A DNA stretch of 64,000 nucleotides, taken from Trichoplusia ni. Its lineage: Eukaryota; Arthropoda; Insecta; Lepidoptera; Noctuidae. The stretch is from assembly GCF_003590095.1 (NCBI RefSeq), contig NC_039499.1:2852001-2916000 (forward strand), given 5' to 3'. A program made the position numbers and the translations under genes. The notes under the pieces were generated by a model. That model was not told the DNA's origin. It ran no database searches and worked only from the letters and a program-made list of their open reading frames with translations. This document shows, one piece after another, positions 14,396-28,059 of the stretch. The number at the start of each line of letters is the position of its first letter. Position 1 is the stretch's first letter.

Positions 14396-17300
14396 GCAGC
14401 CGCAGCGGGTGACAGAAACATCAGCACTTATTCTGATTGCGTCGAGTGTGGCGCTGAATAATTAATACGCCTTTATTTTGCGTTATGCTCTGCTACCAAA
14501 ACAAAAGAACCGCCGCGCATTAATTTATGAAATTGTTCATACATATTTGAAATGCGTAATTTTTGACAGCGGTATACGTCAACATTGAATACATCTTTTG
14601 ACAATCCACTTAAGTGTTTCATTTTGCAAATATAAAACGTTTTCTGCTTTTTTCATGAAGCCGAGAGTTAAGTTTAATTATATTGGGGAGCTTAAAACAA
14701 CCCCACCCTTTCGTTCAATTCGCACTAACGACCACATTTGAGCCATGTAAATCACGACGACGCCACTTGCAATTAATTTTTTGGCTATTAAAACGTCTCC
14801 GTCGTGATTGCTTTACAGGAACTGTGGGTGGAAAAAGACACGAATGCAATAGATACTTATATCAGTAACAACTCTATTACGCAATTAAATCAAAATATGA
14901 GATTATTTCATAACTTCAATGTTAAAGTTTTAATAGTTCTTGTTGCCGATCAAAGGAATCCCACGCATAAGGCGAAATTAAGAAGTTACTAAGTTTATAA
15001 GCCCATGTTGCACTAAAAGCTGGATCTTTTCATTCGACTTTTCTTGGTTTAATTCTCATAAATCTCTGTACTGCACGGTATAAGTTCTTAATTTCTTGTT
15101 AAACCAAGTCGAAGCCCGCCGTTTGAATAGCACACGCGGCCGATGTTTGCCGGGTGCGGTCCACAAGGAACACCGCACAATTAAGAGAACCCTTTCAGAG
15201 TGCGTACTTAGCATTCTAATCACTGCGAGCAGACGCCTCGCGCCACAATACAACGCTTAACGCCGCGAAATTAAGTGCGAAAATAACAGGATCCCGACGC
15301 GAATCCGACTGAATTATGTCGCGAACAAGATTCTAATTTTAAATTTTACGCGCAAACAACTAATTTCAACGTTATACAGCGTGCATTTTACGCACAGTCG
15401 AGACCCCTTATTACAACAGCAATAAAATGCGAAAAACGATTACAGATCAATGAAGCGTGCCTTCCCTCTCGGAGCACAAATAAAGCCAAGTACACACTTC
15501 AAATATGCTTTTCTTAATCGTTCTCATAAAACAAAGATCAGCCGCTCGCGATCTCCCCCGTGCCGCAAAAAATGAGTAAAAAAATCTCCCGTTGCTCATA
15601 TAACGTCTATCAGTGTGGATTTTTACCGCAAATTGTTTTCCGTAGAGGAAACCCTCGTGAATCGATCTTGTTTGTATTATTACAGTAGCTTTGGAACTTA
15701 TTATTGGTATCGGTATTGCACTAATAATATCGGGAGTCATTTCGTAGACGTCTAATGCTTAAAACTTATATAAACAGATTTAATGCTATATTAAGTAGTT
15801 AGACCAAAACTATTTTTCTTCGTTTCATTTAAATATCCCCTCTTATTATAGTTTTCATAATATTACGTTACAGTGAAGTTATCCCAAGTTTTCATCATGT
15901 CAATTGAAACGGAATTCGTAAGAAAGAAACATTTCACGATCGTAACGTATAACTGATAGATAAAGATTTTTAAAACCAGTTTCCTAAATTTCGTTTCAAA
16001 ATCATACTACAAATCACCTGAAACGCTACAACTTCGTTCAGAAATAAGCTCTACGAGTTCAAATTTAATTACAAAATCTGAAATCGAGCTAATGCCACGT
16101 AATTTATATTTTACCTCAAAATCTTAGAATATTTCTTGAGGAAAAAGCATTGCCCACGGTATCAGGAATGCTCAAAGTTGAATTGGCTTAAAACCTCCCG
16201 GCGGATGTGTCATTATAATTTGCAAGGGAGAGATGACTGATCCGTCGCTCCGAGCGCTCACAAATAATACCCTAAGCTATTTTAATCTTAACTTAGTTAA
16301 AAATCTTGCGTCCGACATTAGCATTAATCACTTTTGACAGACACCGTAATGGATAGTGTAATTAATGTGTTTAAAGTTTATAATTGGTTTATAAAGGTAA
16401 TCCAGTTGATAGCTTCGTTATGTAAATGTGATACTAAAAATCTATTCCACGAGAACTACTCCCGCATCTCTTAATTAACTTGTAGAATCAAGAATACTAT
16501 AACACTCAATTACATGTGATACATCACCTCTAATACAAATTGTATGCTGTAGATTTAATTGAATAACCGAAATTTAACTAATTTCTAAAATTTCACAAAA
16601 CAATGAAAATAACATCATCAAGCACAAAATCTAAAGCTTAATTGAACATCGACATTGAGAGATTTCAATTCAATTACTAAACCATATTTAACGAAATCCA
16701 ATCCCCCTTTCCCTCGAGAAATAATATTATTTATTCACAAAAAATAATACAAAACGCGGTTACGGCGAACGCTCTGTTGGTTCAGTGGAGATCATTCGAT
16801 GTAAAAGTTGGGAGCTAGGACGGCGGTAGGAAGAAAACTTGGATAAGCGAAACCCTCTAAAAATGATTGATGCCGTAGAGCGGGGGCCGCATGCCACCGC
16901 TTGCTTTTAAAACGAATAAACGTCGAACCGATCGAAATTTGAAAATGAACATCATTAGCGCTTAGCGCAATATTGGCGCAGCGAATACCCACCGATTCAT
17001 TTACTCTATAGAATTTTCATTTTCCTCCGCTCATTTCATATTGACGTCAATCATTCTTTTACGATTAAGTTTCACAATTTAAACTCACCCATAGTCGGCT
17101 GCAGTCGATATTGCACAACAAAAGCGTTCGAGCTCGCATTGCGATTGCGTATAGCCAATTTCCTAACGTATTGAAAATGTCGCGCAATTGTTTGAGGACA
17201 TGTTATTACACGGAGCGTTTAGCCTGGAAGCTAACAAGCAGTGACGTCGTTTGTTTCTGCGCGCTCTTTGTTCGGGATATAACAATTAGGCAGACAAAGC

Positions 17301-18121
17301 GGCCGGTGGCGGTCGGTGTGTTATCTCGGACGATTCGCGCCGCACACAATAGCGCGCACGACAATGCACGCTCAATATCTTTATGCTCCTTCGTGTTGAA
17401 GGCCGATGCACTCGACGAGAGTCAGCCTTCTTGGTGTATATTAACCAAAGTGCCCATACAAAGAGTAATTATTTGTCAGATGGGTTTATCAACATTTGAT
17501 TAGGTGGGAAGGCAGTAAAGGTTATTATTGATATGTTTCGTTAAGGGATAATGTAGAAAATTACAGATATATTTTCTCCCTGCTTTTAGCTATTACTTTG
17601 CAACTTCGGACAATTTCTTTACAAACTATTATTAAAATCTTTTTTTTTAATCTAAGTTACATTCAAGACAAACCTAAAAAACTGACTCTATGCATAATCG
17701 AATACATCTTCTAATAGGTAAATTTATTAAAAAACGAACGTCGTATCTATCACATAATCTATGTTCGCCAGTCGAGACACCTCCAAGCATCCCGTGACGG
17801 GTCTTTGTGCCTATTCCCTTCTTCAGCGCGTCCTTCACGACACCTGCCTCAATGGTGAATGCACATTTGACGGTCTTGTCTGTCCCTACACACAAGATAA
17901 CGACGCATTGTGGCTAGCTGGGGAATGTCTTGTAGCGGTGTTCATTCAGGCTTTTGTTCGATGTATTATTAATTGCTTGTTTATATTATATTGTGCCGTT
18001 CAGGTTTCATTGATTAGTGTTTTGGTTTAATTTATATTTAATGTCAGTTTTTTTATATTGAAAATTATTTTTCCGATTTATAATAAAAAAGCCTACCATT
18101 ATTAATCAACAGTTAATTCAA
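14396..18121. other. Gene-free stretch
   Basis: No gene recognised. A 130-codon open frame at 17111-17503 has no domain, no clear splice context and a composition like its surroundings. CpG-bearing patches occur near 15100-15300, 16750-17000 and 17100-17450. Confidence 0.45.
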
Positions 18122-18125
18122 CTAT

Positions 18126-19411
18126 GGGTGAATTTCAACAGGTCCAAAAAAATCTTCATTTCCGTGGATTTTTTATTCTTCAACTTTAGAACAATAAAAA
18201 ATAGTGTTTTCTCAAGTTTTCGATCAGATATGCAGTTTTGCTTAATATCTAGCAGATAGCTTAAAAAACTAACGAGATATACAAGATTGAAAATTCCGTG
18301 CCACGGCGATGAAACATGCATGCACGGCAATGAAACAGGCGTCCATGGCAATGAAATGTTATTATAGTGTACAAGAATATTTAAATGATAAAGTTAATCA
18401 TTGAAACAAAAATAAATACTATTAATTTATACGCAATAATAATAGAAATTAATGTGTAAACATCCAGTCACACATGATATTATTTTTATAATATAACTAT
18501 AAATAGATACATTCCTGTCTAGTGGCGAAACAAACATAAGTCACGGAAATGAAACACGTGGCCACGGCAATGAAAGGAAACTGTTTTACAAGGCACGGCG
18601 ATGATATTTTTTTCATTCCCGTGTATTTTTTTTCATTGCCATAGCAAATTTTGTCCACGGAAACCACGGAAATGAGAGCACGGCGATGAAAATCAAGGGG
18701 TATAATTCAATTTACTAAAAAACTGGTAATAATTCACAGTAATGAACACTTTACAAATAAGCTAAATATAAATGGCATTGTATTGAATGCTCAATCGAGA
18801 TTAAAAACTTATTGAAATAGAAGTTAGACCTATCCACGGCGATGAAAGAAAAAATGTCCAGTACCAAAAAAATTGAATACTTTTAATTATAGCTCGAAAA
18901 CGCAGGCACGTACACACGTCGTTCCTTGTCTAGCCTTTCGACGTTACTTATATGCAACGTTTAACGCAAAACGGGAGCGACGCAAAACGTTAGAATATGC
19001 AATATTCTCAAATATGTTTAGGACATGGCGATGAAAGGTAGTTCTGGGACAAATGGTTTTTTATTAACCATACGTTGTATTGTGTAAATATTTGAATAAA
19101 TGTATTCCGAGTCAATACTCTAACTATTCACGAACCAAATAAAACTAAGTTTTAATATAAATAACGATACATTTTTGATCAATGATGACTTTAATACATC
19201 AAGGTGAGTCGTGGACAAACACGGCGATGAAAGATTATGTGGTTTAACTTTTTTTTTTGGAAAACCTATTAATTATATTAATAAAATATTTAGTGCTACA
19301 GATAGATTTTTATGTCATCTACCTAAAAAAAAATGTTAGAACATTATAACAATGCTTTTTAGTACCGATTTCATCGATGCCACGCAATTTTTGGGTCCGG
19401 GAAATTCACCC
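18126..19411. mobile_element. Non-autonomous DNA transposon with terminal and subterminal repeats
   Basis: The two ends are inverted copies: GGGTGAATTTC at 18126-18136 and GAAATTCACCC at 19401-19411, a perfect 11-bp match. Similarity continues imperfectly inward (AACAGGTCCAAAAA versus CCGGACCCAAAAA). Both ends are flanked by CTAT (18122-18125 and 19412-19415), a 4-bp target-site duplication. Inside are about fourteen copies of a CACGG(C/A)(G/A)ATGAAA-like motif, most on the plus strand. Examples start near 18302, 18323, 18541, 18563, 18594, 18678, 18835 and 19220. Minus-strand copies lie near 18152, 18615, 18631 and 19369. No open frame of useful size is present, so it would depend on a transposase elsewhere. 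Superfamily unassigned; a 4-bp duplication and GGG termini could fit a Sola-type element, but that is a guess. Confidence 0.8.
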
Positions 19412-19415
19412 CTAT

Positions 19416-22400
19416 GAATTAAAGGAATCGCACCGAATGACGATTAACAGGCGTTACGAATCATAGTGAAGTCATGACGTGTGGATACGAGCACTGTTTA
19501 GAGAAATGAAGAGCTTTGTTGGGTGACAAATGAATTTGTGGAAGCGACATCCTGAAGTTCATTCTATTTGTATGAAACTCTTAGTGCCTCGAGTCCAACT
19601 TGCATTTGGCATTTTTTTTTTTATTATCTCCGCTCAAAAATAACAATCTGAGTTTTTATCCCAATTCACAGCAAAATTGACATAACAATCTTAATTAAAA
19701 CAAGCAATAATAAAAAGATATAGTTTCATCTAATAAAAACCCGTTTAAAAACACTAACCGATTTTCCCTTAAAATCATAATTCAACGATCATTCCTGGAA
19801 CTGTTTGCAAATGAAATCATAGTAACGTTTAACAAGGTTACATCGTTTGATGTTGTTGACGCGTGCGTTCACGAAGAGCGTTTAATCGCATAAAGAGGTA
19901 ATTGTCTGTACGGATTCCACAGGTAAACACTACACGCCACCCGTTTACACTACGCACCTCGAAGCTACGAACGTAGTCGGTATTATGGTGTCGGCGTTGG
20001 ATAGGGTATTCATTCAATGCGTTTTCATATAACTCTGCGATTCTACTAAAGGAAGCCTATCACTGAAAGAGAGGATCAATATTTAACTGTATTTTCACGT
20101 GTATCTTTGTCTATAAATTAGCTTGCCTGTGGAAAAAAATAGCTTGAGGTCTCGAAGCTAGTGGCTTCCTTTCTTCACTAGATTTTAATGCATTTAAACA
20201 TAGTCATTCTCATATCGCACAGCCCACTCCTCAGAAAGCAATCAAGTAAGTTATTAATAGCCCTCCTCCAAATTCTTATTTTTGTTATGCCCGACAGGGC
20301 CCACAATGCTCCAAAACTAATGTATCTTATGTACCTACCACCTAAGTTCACATTGTGGAATGCAATAAACGTATTGAGTATTGAGTAAGTCAAACAAACC
20401 ACAGTGGTTACCTCCAAACAAAATGACTACCGCGTAGCACTTTCGTAGCTCTACGTCGCTACGCACATGGTGTGCGATTGCGTTAAACGTCGATCATGTA
20501 AACGCGGATTACACTAGTGATTTAATACTCACTGATTCAGTCGGCGCTTTCCAACAATTACACTTAATGAGACACCGCCCTATGGCTTGTGATTAGACTT
20601 GTACTATTAATTTGAATTATTAAGTGGAGTGATATGCTGAAATGTATTTGTGGTAAGTTGGTGAGGTATTGATTTTGAAGATATTTACCTGATTTGGTAC
20701 CGTGTAACGTAGTTGATTCACGAGTATTCAAAGTAGTCGTCATAATAATAAAAAACTTGCATAAAGTTCTTACTCGAAGTATTTTCCTTTTGGTCAACTC
20801 ACTCCACCGTGACAATTTAGTTTTCAAATATTATTCTACCCAAAATCCACACATTGTATAAGCACTGCAGATAATCCGTTAAATATTATACGATAGTGTT
20901 ATAAAATTACCATAGAACAAGTGAAAGGCAGTTAAGTCAACACAGTGTTTTACAACCGTTCGGGGTATTTTTATGTGACAAGGGGGGAGGGGAGGTTAAC
21001 AGAATGAAAACACAAGAGGTCTCTGTATGGCAGTATGAAAATCTGAATTATGTTTTATAGTGGACGTGACTGGAATAGGCGGTTTAGGTGTAGGTGCTGC
21101 TTGAAAACGACGAATTTTTTATAGAGAACATTACATTTCACAGACACAATTTGTAGATTAATATCATTGGGCAATTCATACTTAACATTTGAATTCAATC
21201 TTAATCAAAGGCTTAGATATTTTTTTTTTCATAATTTCTTTCTTACTAGAATCAAAATATAATTTTTACAATTTTTTTACATTATAATCCACATACAAGT
21301 ATTTTACATGCTTGCATGTTTCTAACGTATATTTTAATTAATATAAAAGTTTCGTTTTTAGCTCTAGACCCAATCTTCAATATTTTCACTGAACTATATC
21401 TAACATTCGTCGTTTACAGCCGGCACTTGGTGTCGCGTCTCGTCGTCGGCGTTCGGCAATTCTTTATTATTCATGGGGCGATCTTGCTCGCGGAGTGTTT
21501 TATATGAGCGACGATCGAGTATCAATTTGTACCGAACGGCCCGTATTAGCATTTCCCGTGCGAGGCCTACATTGTTTCACGGGGGTGGGAACGTGACGGT
21601 CTCACGTTATCCTTTTATATTTTCTTAGATTTACAGTTTATCTTAACTTGTAAGTTAGCTTGTGTACATTAGAGTATTATTTAACAATGAAGGTTAACTA
21701 GCTTACTTACCCGCTGATAATTAGTAGGTTCTGTATTAATCCAGGGTGGTAACGTCGTACCTACATAGGTACATACATACCAATCACGTATCACAACATC
21801 CATACATCCCCAACTTTCACATTTATACTACTTCAAAAAATTAAACACTGATAGCTTTTAAATTTCACAAATCTGCTTTTAAGTCGTTCTTTTTAATGAG
21901 CCAACAAAAAACCGAGTCTTAACTAAACGCAAATCCCGCAAACCTCCCTCAGCTCATTTGAGTGTCGCGCAAAGCTAGGTACAGTCGGTAGCACTAACGT
22001 CTCACCGACACAATACGTTAAGTACTGCGCGCTTATGAGTGTTCATTAAAGATACGATAAAGACGGCGGAGACGCCGGCTAAATTGGCTGCTGTGACTGT
22101 ACAAACGTAAATGTAGTTATAAGTAAATAGATGTGAGCTAATGAATGGAGATTAGATGTAGATGTGGAATTATTTTATTTTCACATTCTGTTGAAGAAAT
22201 ATCTAGAGAAAATCATAGCAGTACAGTCAGTAAGAGTAGATCATTCGTAGTTCGTCGCATTAGTGGTGAATACGCGGCATGTGCTTGAATATCTTGTGCA
22301 CCTTACACATTTTATAAACAAAAACTATGCTTTGAAGCAGAATTAAAGTTGTTATACTCGTAGTATCACAACATCAGATACAGATGTTTCAATTCAAGCT

Positions 22401-23638
22401 ATTTGCCTTTGGTTTGGTCAATGCATATTTACTAAAATGCCATACCATAAAATAAACTGAAAATGATAAAAATACGTCAGTGAAAAGACATAAAGCCTGC
22501 TTGAAAGACACATTTTACAGCAAACAAAGCACATCTGATCCAAAATTTTATACACGCGATATTGTGTCAGAAACTCAGTAGTTCGTCGCGACACTCCGAT
22601 TTTCGCTTACTAAATGAACATTCATTTCGCTGCAGATGTACATAGTTCAACTAACAAGGGGCTGTTAATTTAAATTTAGTATCTTAGCTCCGAGTAATGA
22701 ACGGGAAGGTGATTGTTATAATGGGATTGTAGATTTCTACTCGCTAACACACGACTTCACTTATGCATAGTGTAGATATTGTGATGCGAGACTCCTTGAA
22801 AACAGGAAATAATTAAATTACAGTTCATTTGGAATTTCGTACTCTGTTTGCTAGCAGTGGGGTCTTGTAATCTTATTCTGGTATTTGATTAGCAAATCAT
22901 CATTATAATATTCACATTTCAAAAACAACGTGGTTTCGAAGAAAATATAGTTACACCATTTTTTTGTTAACAAAATCTAAATAACGTAATCAAGTCCTTG
23001 GCAAACTCCGAACTTTGCGGCAACTGCTCCCAATATTACGAAATGCATTCCTAAGAATTCCGTGAAAGTTACATAAATAAAAACAAATTTAACGAGCGTC
23101 ACATCGGGCCGTGATTAGCAAACGCGTAGCGAGTCACGTGAAATGAGGAGTGCTTTCTATACCTTCATATTTGCTGAGCGTCTTCATGCAAATTTACGAG
23201 GTAGGAAATTTTTAATTACCAGTGTGTCTGAGCATCTGTCTGGAGACTGAGACGCGGTTTGTGGGCGCTCGGCAGAACTGCAGGTGACAACGCCGCGAGG
23301 AAGGGAGCGGTTAAGTGTGGCATTTTACGGCTTTTATGCATATTTGATGGCACCGCCATAATCTGTGCGGTAGGGGAGCGCGCTACTTGCTACCTGAAGT
23401 GTTGCTATAGATATGAATTGACGTTAACTTATGAGAGAAGATTTTGTATTAGAAAAATTCACTGTGAACTTGGTAACATATGGTGATGTTATTTTATAGA
23501 TGTAAAGGAGTGTAAAATATTATGAAATGTTGTGGTATTAGTACCTGTAACCCTTTCTTCCTTGGAAACACTAGTTATTTTTTTTACTTAATTTCATTTA
23601 TAATATTGTGGTACTTTCTGGTGACATACAATAACCTT
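19416..23638. other. Gene-free stretch with a possible LINE tail
   Basis: No gene recognised. At about 20270-20392 the text ends in GGAATGCAATAAACG followed by a short tandem TATTGAG tail, which resembles the 3' end of a non-LTR retrotransposon; this is weak. CpG-bearing patches near 21410-21600, 21960-22090 and 23240-23400 carry only short frames without domains. Confidence 0.4.
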
Positions 23639-23655
23639 CTACTGGATATGATAAT

Positions 23656-24023
23656 CATCGGCCATCATCGGCCTAGCCTTTTCCCAACTATGTTGGTGTC
23701 GGCTATCAGTCTAGCCGTTTTCAGCTAAGTACCAGCGTTTTACAAGGAGCGACTGCCTATCTGACCTCCTCAACCCAGTTACCTGGGAAATACGATACCC
23801 CTTGGTTAGACAGGTTGTCAGACTTTTTCAAGCTTCTGACTACCTGTAACGACTGTCAAAGATGTAGGAATAACAGCCGGGACCCACAATTTAACGTGCC
23901 TTCCGAAACACGGAGGAACTTTTTATGACAAAGATGGTCACCCATCTACGGACCAACCGCGTCAAGCATAGCTTAAACTGTGATCGATTCTCTTATGCGG
24001 TTATAGCTTAGCCACGAGCTCCT
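23656..24023 (+). mobile_element. SINE-like lepidopteran repeat with 17-bp target-site duplication
   Basis: The segment contains blocks such as AACCCAGTTACCTGGGAAAT, ACCCCTTGGTTAGACAG and AACGTGCCTTCCGAAACAC. I recognise these as an abundant lepidopteran short interspersed repeat. It is flanked by CTACTGGATATGATAAT at 23639-23655 and CTACTGGATATCATAAT at 24024-24040, 16 of 17 bases identical. That is the signature of target-primed insertion by a LINE machinery. No RNA polymerase III boxes were located with confidence. A small minus-strand fragment of the same family lies at 45161-45198. Confidence 0.8.
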
Positions 24024-24040
24024 CTACTGGATATCATAAT

Positions 24041-25032
24041 ATGGTAAAAAAATACTATCCAAAAACGTCACACAGTACATCAATTTATTAATACCACAAC
24101 AATTCTAAGTGAAACAAAGTAACCCAAAATGAATTTCTAAAACGGACGGGCCGTTTAAATAATCCGTCGTTTAAAAGGCAAAGCCGACGAATTTGAAAAT
24201 AATGACAGGTATTAGACGCGTGCTAAGAGGGCCGTATCAATTACAGGACGCTAGCAAACAGGGTATTACGTGTTCAATATTAAAATCAAATTTACGGCCC
24301 GCCCCCGTATGGGCGCGTTGTGACTGGAACGTGTGGACCTTGCGTATGGATAGCAGGACACTAATACGTTTAAAAACATGACTAAGGCAATAGAAAACAT
24401 AAATTAGTTACATAATTATGAAGTAGATTGAAGTTTGAGACGTTTTTTCCGATATTACCTGTAACTGGATCTGTCGTTAGCGGATACGAATAACTTTTAT
24501 TTATGTATAGTTAAAAAAATTAAGACTACTAATTATTAAGAGTATAAATGTGTTTAGTTCCAGTGTTTTTTGAAATACTAAATATGATAACATATTCATG
24601 AAATTCGTCAAAAAAAATTAAGGTCTTAAAAGTGTAGTAATTCTGTTGTCCGTACATTCATAGTGTTTGTACTCCACAACATCAATTAAAGTCGCATTTC
24701 AACGCGCGTCCACAACACGTAATGCCGTCATTTCCATACGAGCACCGATCTGATACTAAAACAGGGATTATTTACCAATCCCACCCTTCCTCGCATTATG
24801 AAATAGTTATGGGATGTAAACATATGATTTTGTGTTTTGTTAATGCTTTGATTTAAAATTAATTGCTTTTTGATAGTCAAGCCTGTTTGGCTTTAGAGAA
24901 AATTGACTGATTGATATTATCATAAACCTAATTAAATAGCTATATAAATAAGTAAAACGAATACTAAAATAAATAAATGATTGCTCTTTTATTCTATTAG
25001 TATTAAATTCGATGGTCATTTATTTTAATAAC
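24041..25032. other. Gene-free stretch
   Basis: No gene, RNA or clear repeat recognised; AT-rich DNA with one short frame at 24193-24381 without a domain. Confidence 0.45.
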
Positions 25033-25490
25033 TTTCATACAACGCCATCTAGCCTGACACTAAGCGAAGCTTGTATTATGAGTATTACACACCTGTCAAA
25101 AAAGTGTATTTCTAAATACATTCATATCTATCCTCTATACATACTTAATATATACAACTGAAGAGTTTGTTTGTTTGAATGCGCTAATCTCAGGAACTAC
25201 TTTCAAAATACAGTTCAAATTGAAAAATTATTTTTGTGTTGCATAGACCATTCATCGAGGAAGGTTTTGTGTTCGAGGAGGCTATATACCATCACGCTGC
25301 GACTGATAGGAGCGAAGATACAATGGAAAATGTGGAAAAACAGGGCGGGTGTAAATCATAACTTTTTCTTCTAACCACGCGGACGAAATCGCGGGCAATA
25401 GCTAGTTATAGATAAACATCCTGTCCTGTATATGAATCGAACCCACGACCGGTATAGCAGTCAAGGCCTCTTACTCAATTCAGAACAAAA
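25033..25490 (+). mobile_element. SINE, split by a later insertion
   Basis: The left part (about 25033-25155) has CGCCATCTAGCCTGACACTA and CTTGTATTATGAGTA. The right part (about 25411-25490) has ATGAATCGAACCCACGACC. In lepidopteran genomes I know these as the beginning and end of one short interspersed element. Here they are separated by an unrelated repeat of about 255 bp. Borders are approximate, and the copy is diverged. Confidence 0.6.
25156..25410 (+). mobile_element. Interspersed repeat nested inside the SINE
   Basis: It contains TTTGTTTGTTTGAATGCGCT, AATCTCAGGAACTACTTTCA, CATCGAGGAAGG and ends with CACGCGGACGAAATCGCGGG and CAATAGCTAGT. These blocks match a very abundant lepidopteran repeat family as I remember it. 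No coding frame spans it. It interrupts the flanking SINE, so it inserted later. The class was not determined from this copy. Confidence 0.7.
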
Positions 25491-28059
25491 GCTTTCAATC
25501 AGTAGCATGCAAATCAGAACATCATTGTTTATTTAAGACCTTCCAAATTCCAAAGGAAATTAGACTCTAACAGTATTTAGAGACCAGCAGACCAGTCAAT
25601 TTCTGTATTTCTGATGTGACACATTCCCAAATATACAATATTTAATAGTTGTTATAAAAGCCTAACATTGTTAACAACGTCTTCTATTAATTTTTATACC
25701 GTTCGTGAGAACATGTGAACCTAGATCTACTATTGAGAAGTCATCCTTGGTAGTTCTCGTACATAAATTATTTGATGATCATAAATGTAATTGTTTTCTC
25801 TTTTTGTTACAGAATGAATTCGAGGTGCAGATAACACATAAGTTGTTCAGGCCGTCAACATCAAAACCGTAATTATTTTAACAATATTTTATTTTTACTA
25901 CTACGATCAAAAATATAAAAGAGCATTGTAGAGAGCATTCATACCAAATAATAATTAAGATGATCACTTGGGGGCAAACTTAAGGTTTCTTTATTATTTA
26001 GTTAAATCAGCTAATACATGTTTTCTGATTTATACGTAGAAGTAATCAAGAATAGAAGGTAACCGACATAAACAATATGCATATAGGTAGGAAAGTAACA
26101 TAAACTCTTAACAAGTTTAGCATTACATCTCTCTATGTTATTTGTTCTTTAAGTTCTATCCTCAAACACTAAAACAGGAACCCTATTATTAAGGGTCCGT
26201 TGTCTGTCCGTCTGTCACCAAGCAAAGACCGTGATAGCCAGTTACTTGAAATTCTCACTATACAACAAAGATGAAAAATCATCATTATAACCGACCTTAA
26301 TACAATAATCAAATTGATAGATAATTATATTATTGATAGCAAACACTACATTTGAACGGTTTTTTAAGTAGCCGACATACAAATGTGCATCGTTAACTAT
26401 CAAATTCACGACATTCGTTGCAACAATCGCGAGTCAAACCAAAACACGGTTACATTAAACTTAGTACGCCCGCGGCAGAGACGGCCATAAACCGAGGCTT
26501 TGTCGCGCAACGTATTTATTTACGTGTACCTACATATTTATGTAGCGTCCATAAATATGTGCGGGGGAGCGTGATCTCAACTCGCGGTAATTATTGCGTG
26601 ACTTATTGGCGAACGGAGATAACACGTATTCCGCGACCGAAATATTAAGACACATTCATACCTCTACAACTTCACCCATAGCATCTGTTTTCCTTGGATT
26701 GCGAACGGGGAGGAAGGTCATCTTATTCTGGTTAAAATACCGCTCGGAGGGCTGTGGCAACTTTATCTCGCGCTCGACTGTTGATCGTGACTTTTCGACA
26801 GAGATTTCGGTAATTACGCTGATTATGAATGTAGGCGCCGTGTTGTTTTCCTTCGTGAGCATAAGGATGAAGGGATTTAGAAAGTAATTCTGAAATACAC
26901 CATTTTAGTGATACTTTCGATATCAATCCGCTTCAAAAAAGGTAGACTTTGTTTAATCACACACAATAAACATGTTACAAGTATCAATAATAAGCTTAAA
27001 TAAATAGTTTATCCAGCGATCGTGTGTGATGACATACATTTTTTTTAAACCACTCCTTTGCTAAGGAATTTAATGATTAATTCTTGACATACATTCAAAT
27101 CACATGCAGAAGACACCAGCTTCAGAACAATCGTGGATCACACGAATGCTTGTAGTAGGCGGGATAGGACATGCGAAACGTCGAGCACAGTTGGTTTGGC
27201 GTAGTGTACTACTGGGCTATTGAAAATCGATCGGTAAAATGAATCAACAACTGGCCCCGAATAATAAGTTATCAAACCAAAGCAATTTACAATTTAAAGC
27301 CTAATTGTGATAGTGTACTAAAGTTACCAGCTACCATCCGTTAATTTTATCTAATAGTATAATTCTTAAAAACAATAGTAGCAGGTCAAAAAGCTAGCAT
27401 TCAACCGGCTAACTTATTGAGAAACCTTGACCTCCGAGTTTCGGAGTCTCTGACCAAAGTTCGTAAGTTTTGAAATTTCTAACTAGTTGTAAAAACGATT
27501 ATGTTTATAATATTCACAAATCCTTAATCTTGTAACAAATAACAAATAATTTAGTTGTAATAGGTAGATGTCAGTAAAAAAGTTGTTAACATTTTTTATA
27601 GTTTAATTAGTATAGTCCAATAATTGAAAATATATTGACTGGTTCGGAAAGCAACCCTTAGGCATAGTACTGTATTTTTCGAACATTTTTAATATAGAAT
27701 CTATAATTACAATAAAAAATCTAATATCTTTTTTACGAAATACCACATCCTAAAATTACTTAATGAATACGTTTATTTGTTTTTGTCACTAAATAGAAAA
27801 ATACCACTAACCTAAAACATAAGATATCGTTGAACTCCATACATTGTTTTTATATCGTTTTGTGTTTCCGAAACACAAATTAAGTGAAGACAAGTATTTA
27901 ACCTTGTTTCGAAGTTTGATCCAATAAACAAAGTTTCGAACAAACGAATGCATTAAAGTCACCGCAAACTGATCCAATCGTAATATCGCACTCCCAGACA
28001 TCGAAAGTTAGTATGCATTGACTTTGAAAAGTCGTCCAAAACTAAGTTGGGTTATGTTT
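25491..28059. other. Gene-free stretch with one repeat fragment
   Basis: No gene recognised. A fragment at about 26177-26260 is described separately. A CpG-bearing patch at 26440-26880 has overlapping open frames on both strands, none with a recognisable domain. Confidence 0.45.
26177..26260 (+). repeat. Fragment of an interspersed repeat
   Basis: It begins AGGAACCCTATTATTAAGGG and contains GTCTGTCCGTCTGTCACCA and CCGTGATAGCCAGTTA, a combination I know from a widespread insect repeat. Only one end is present, and flanks and class are unclear. Confidence 0.45.

Noticed and set aside
14082..14465. 127-codon open frame
   Set aside because: Much of it is the 11-bp minisatellite, which generates an artificial Ala/Arg/Pro repeat.
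17111..17503. 130-codon open frame
   Set aside because: No domain, no coding-like composition and no splice context.
18118..18351. 77-codon minus-strand frame at the left end of the transposon
   Set aside because: It overlaps the terminal repeat and the motif cluster and resembles no transposase.
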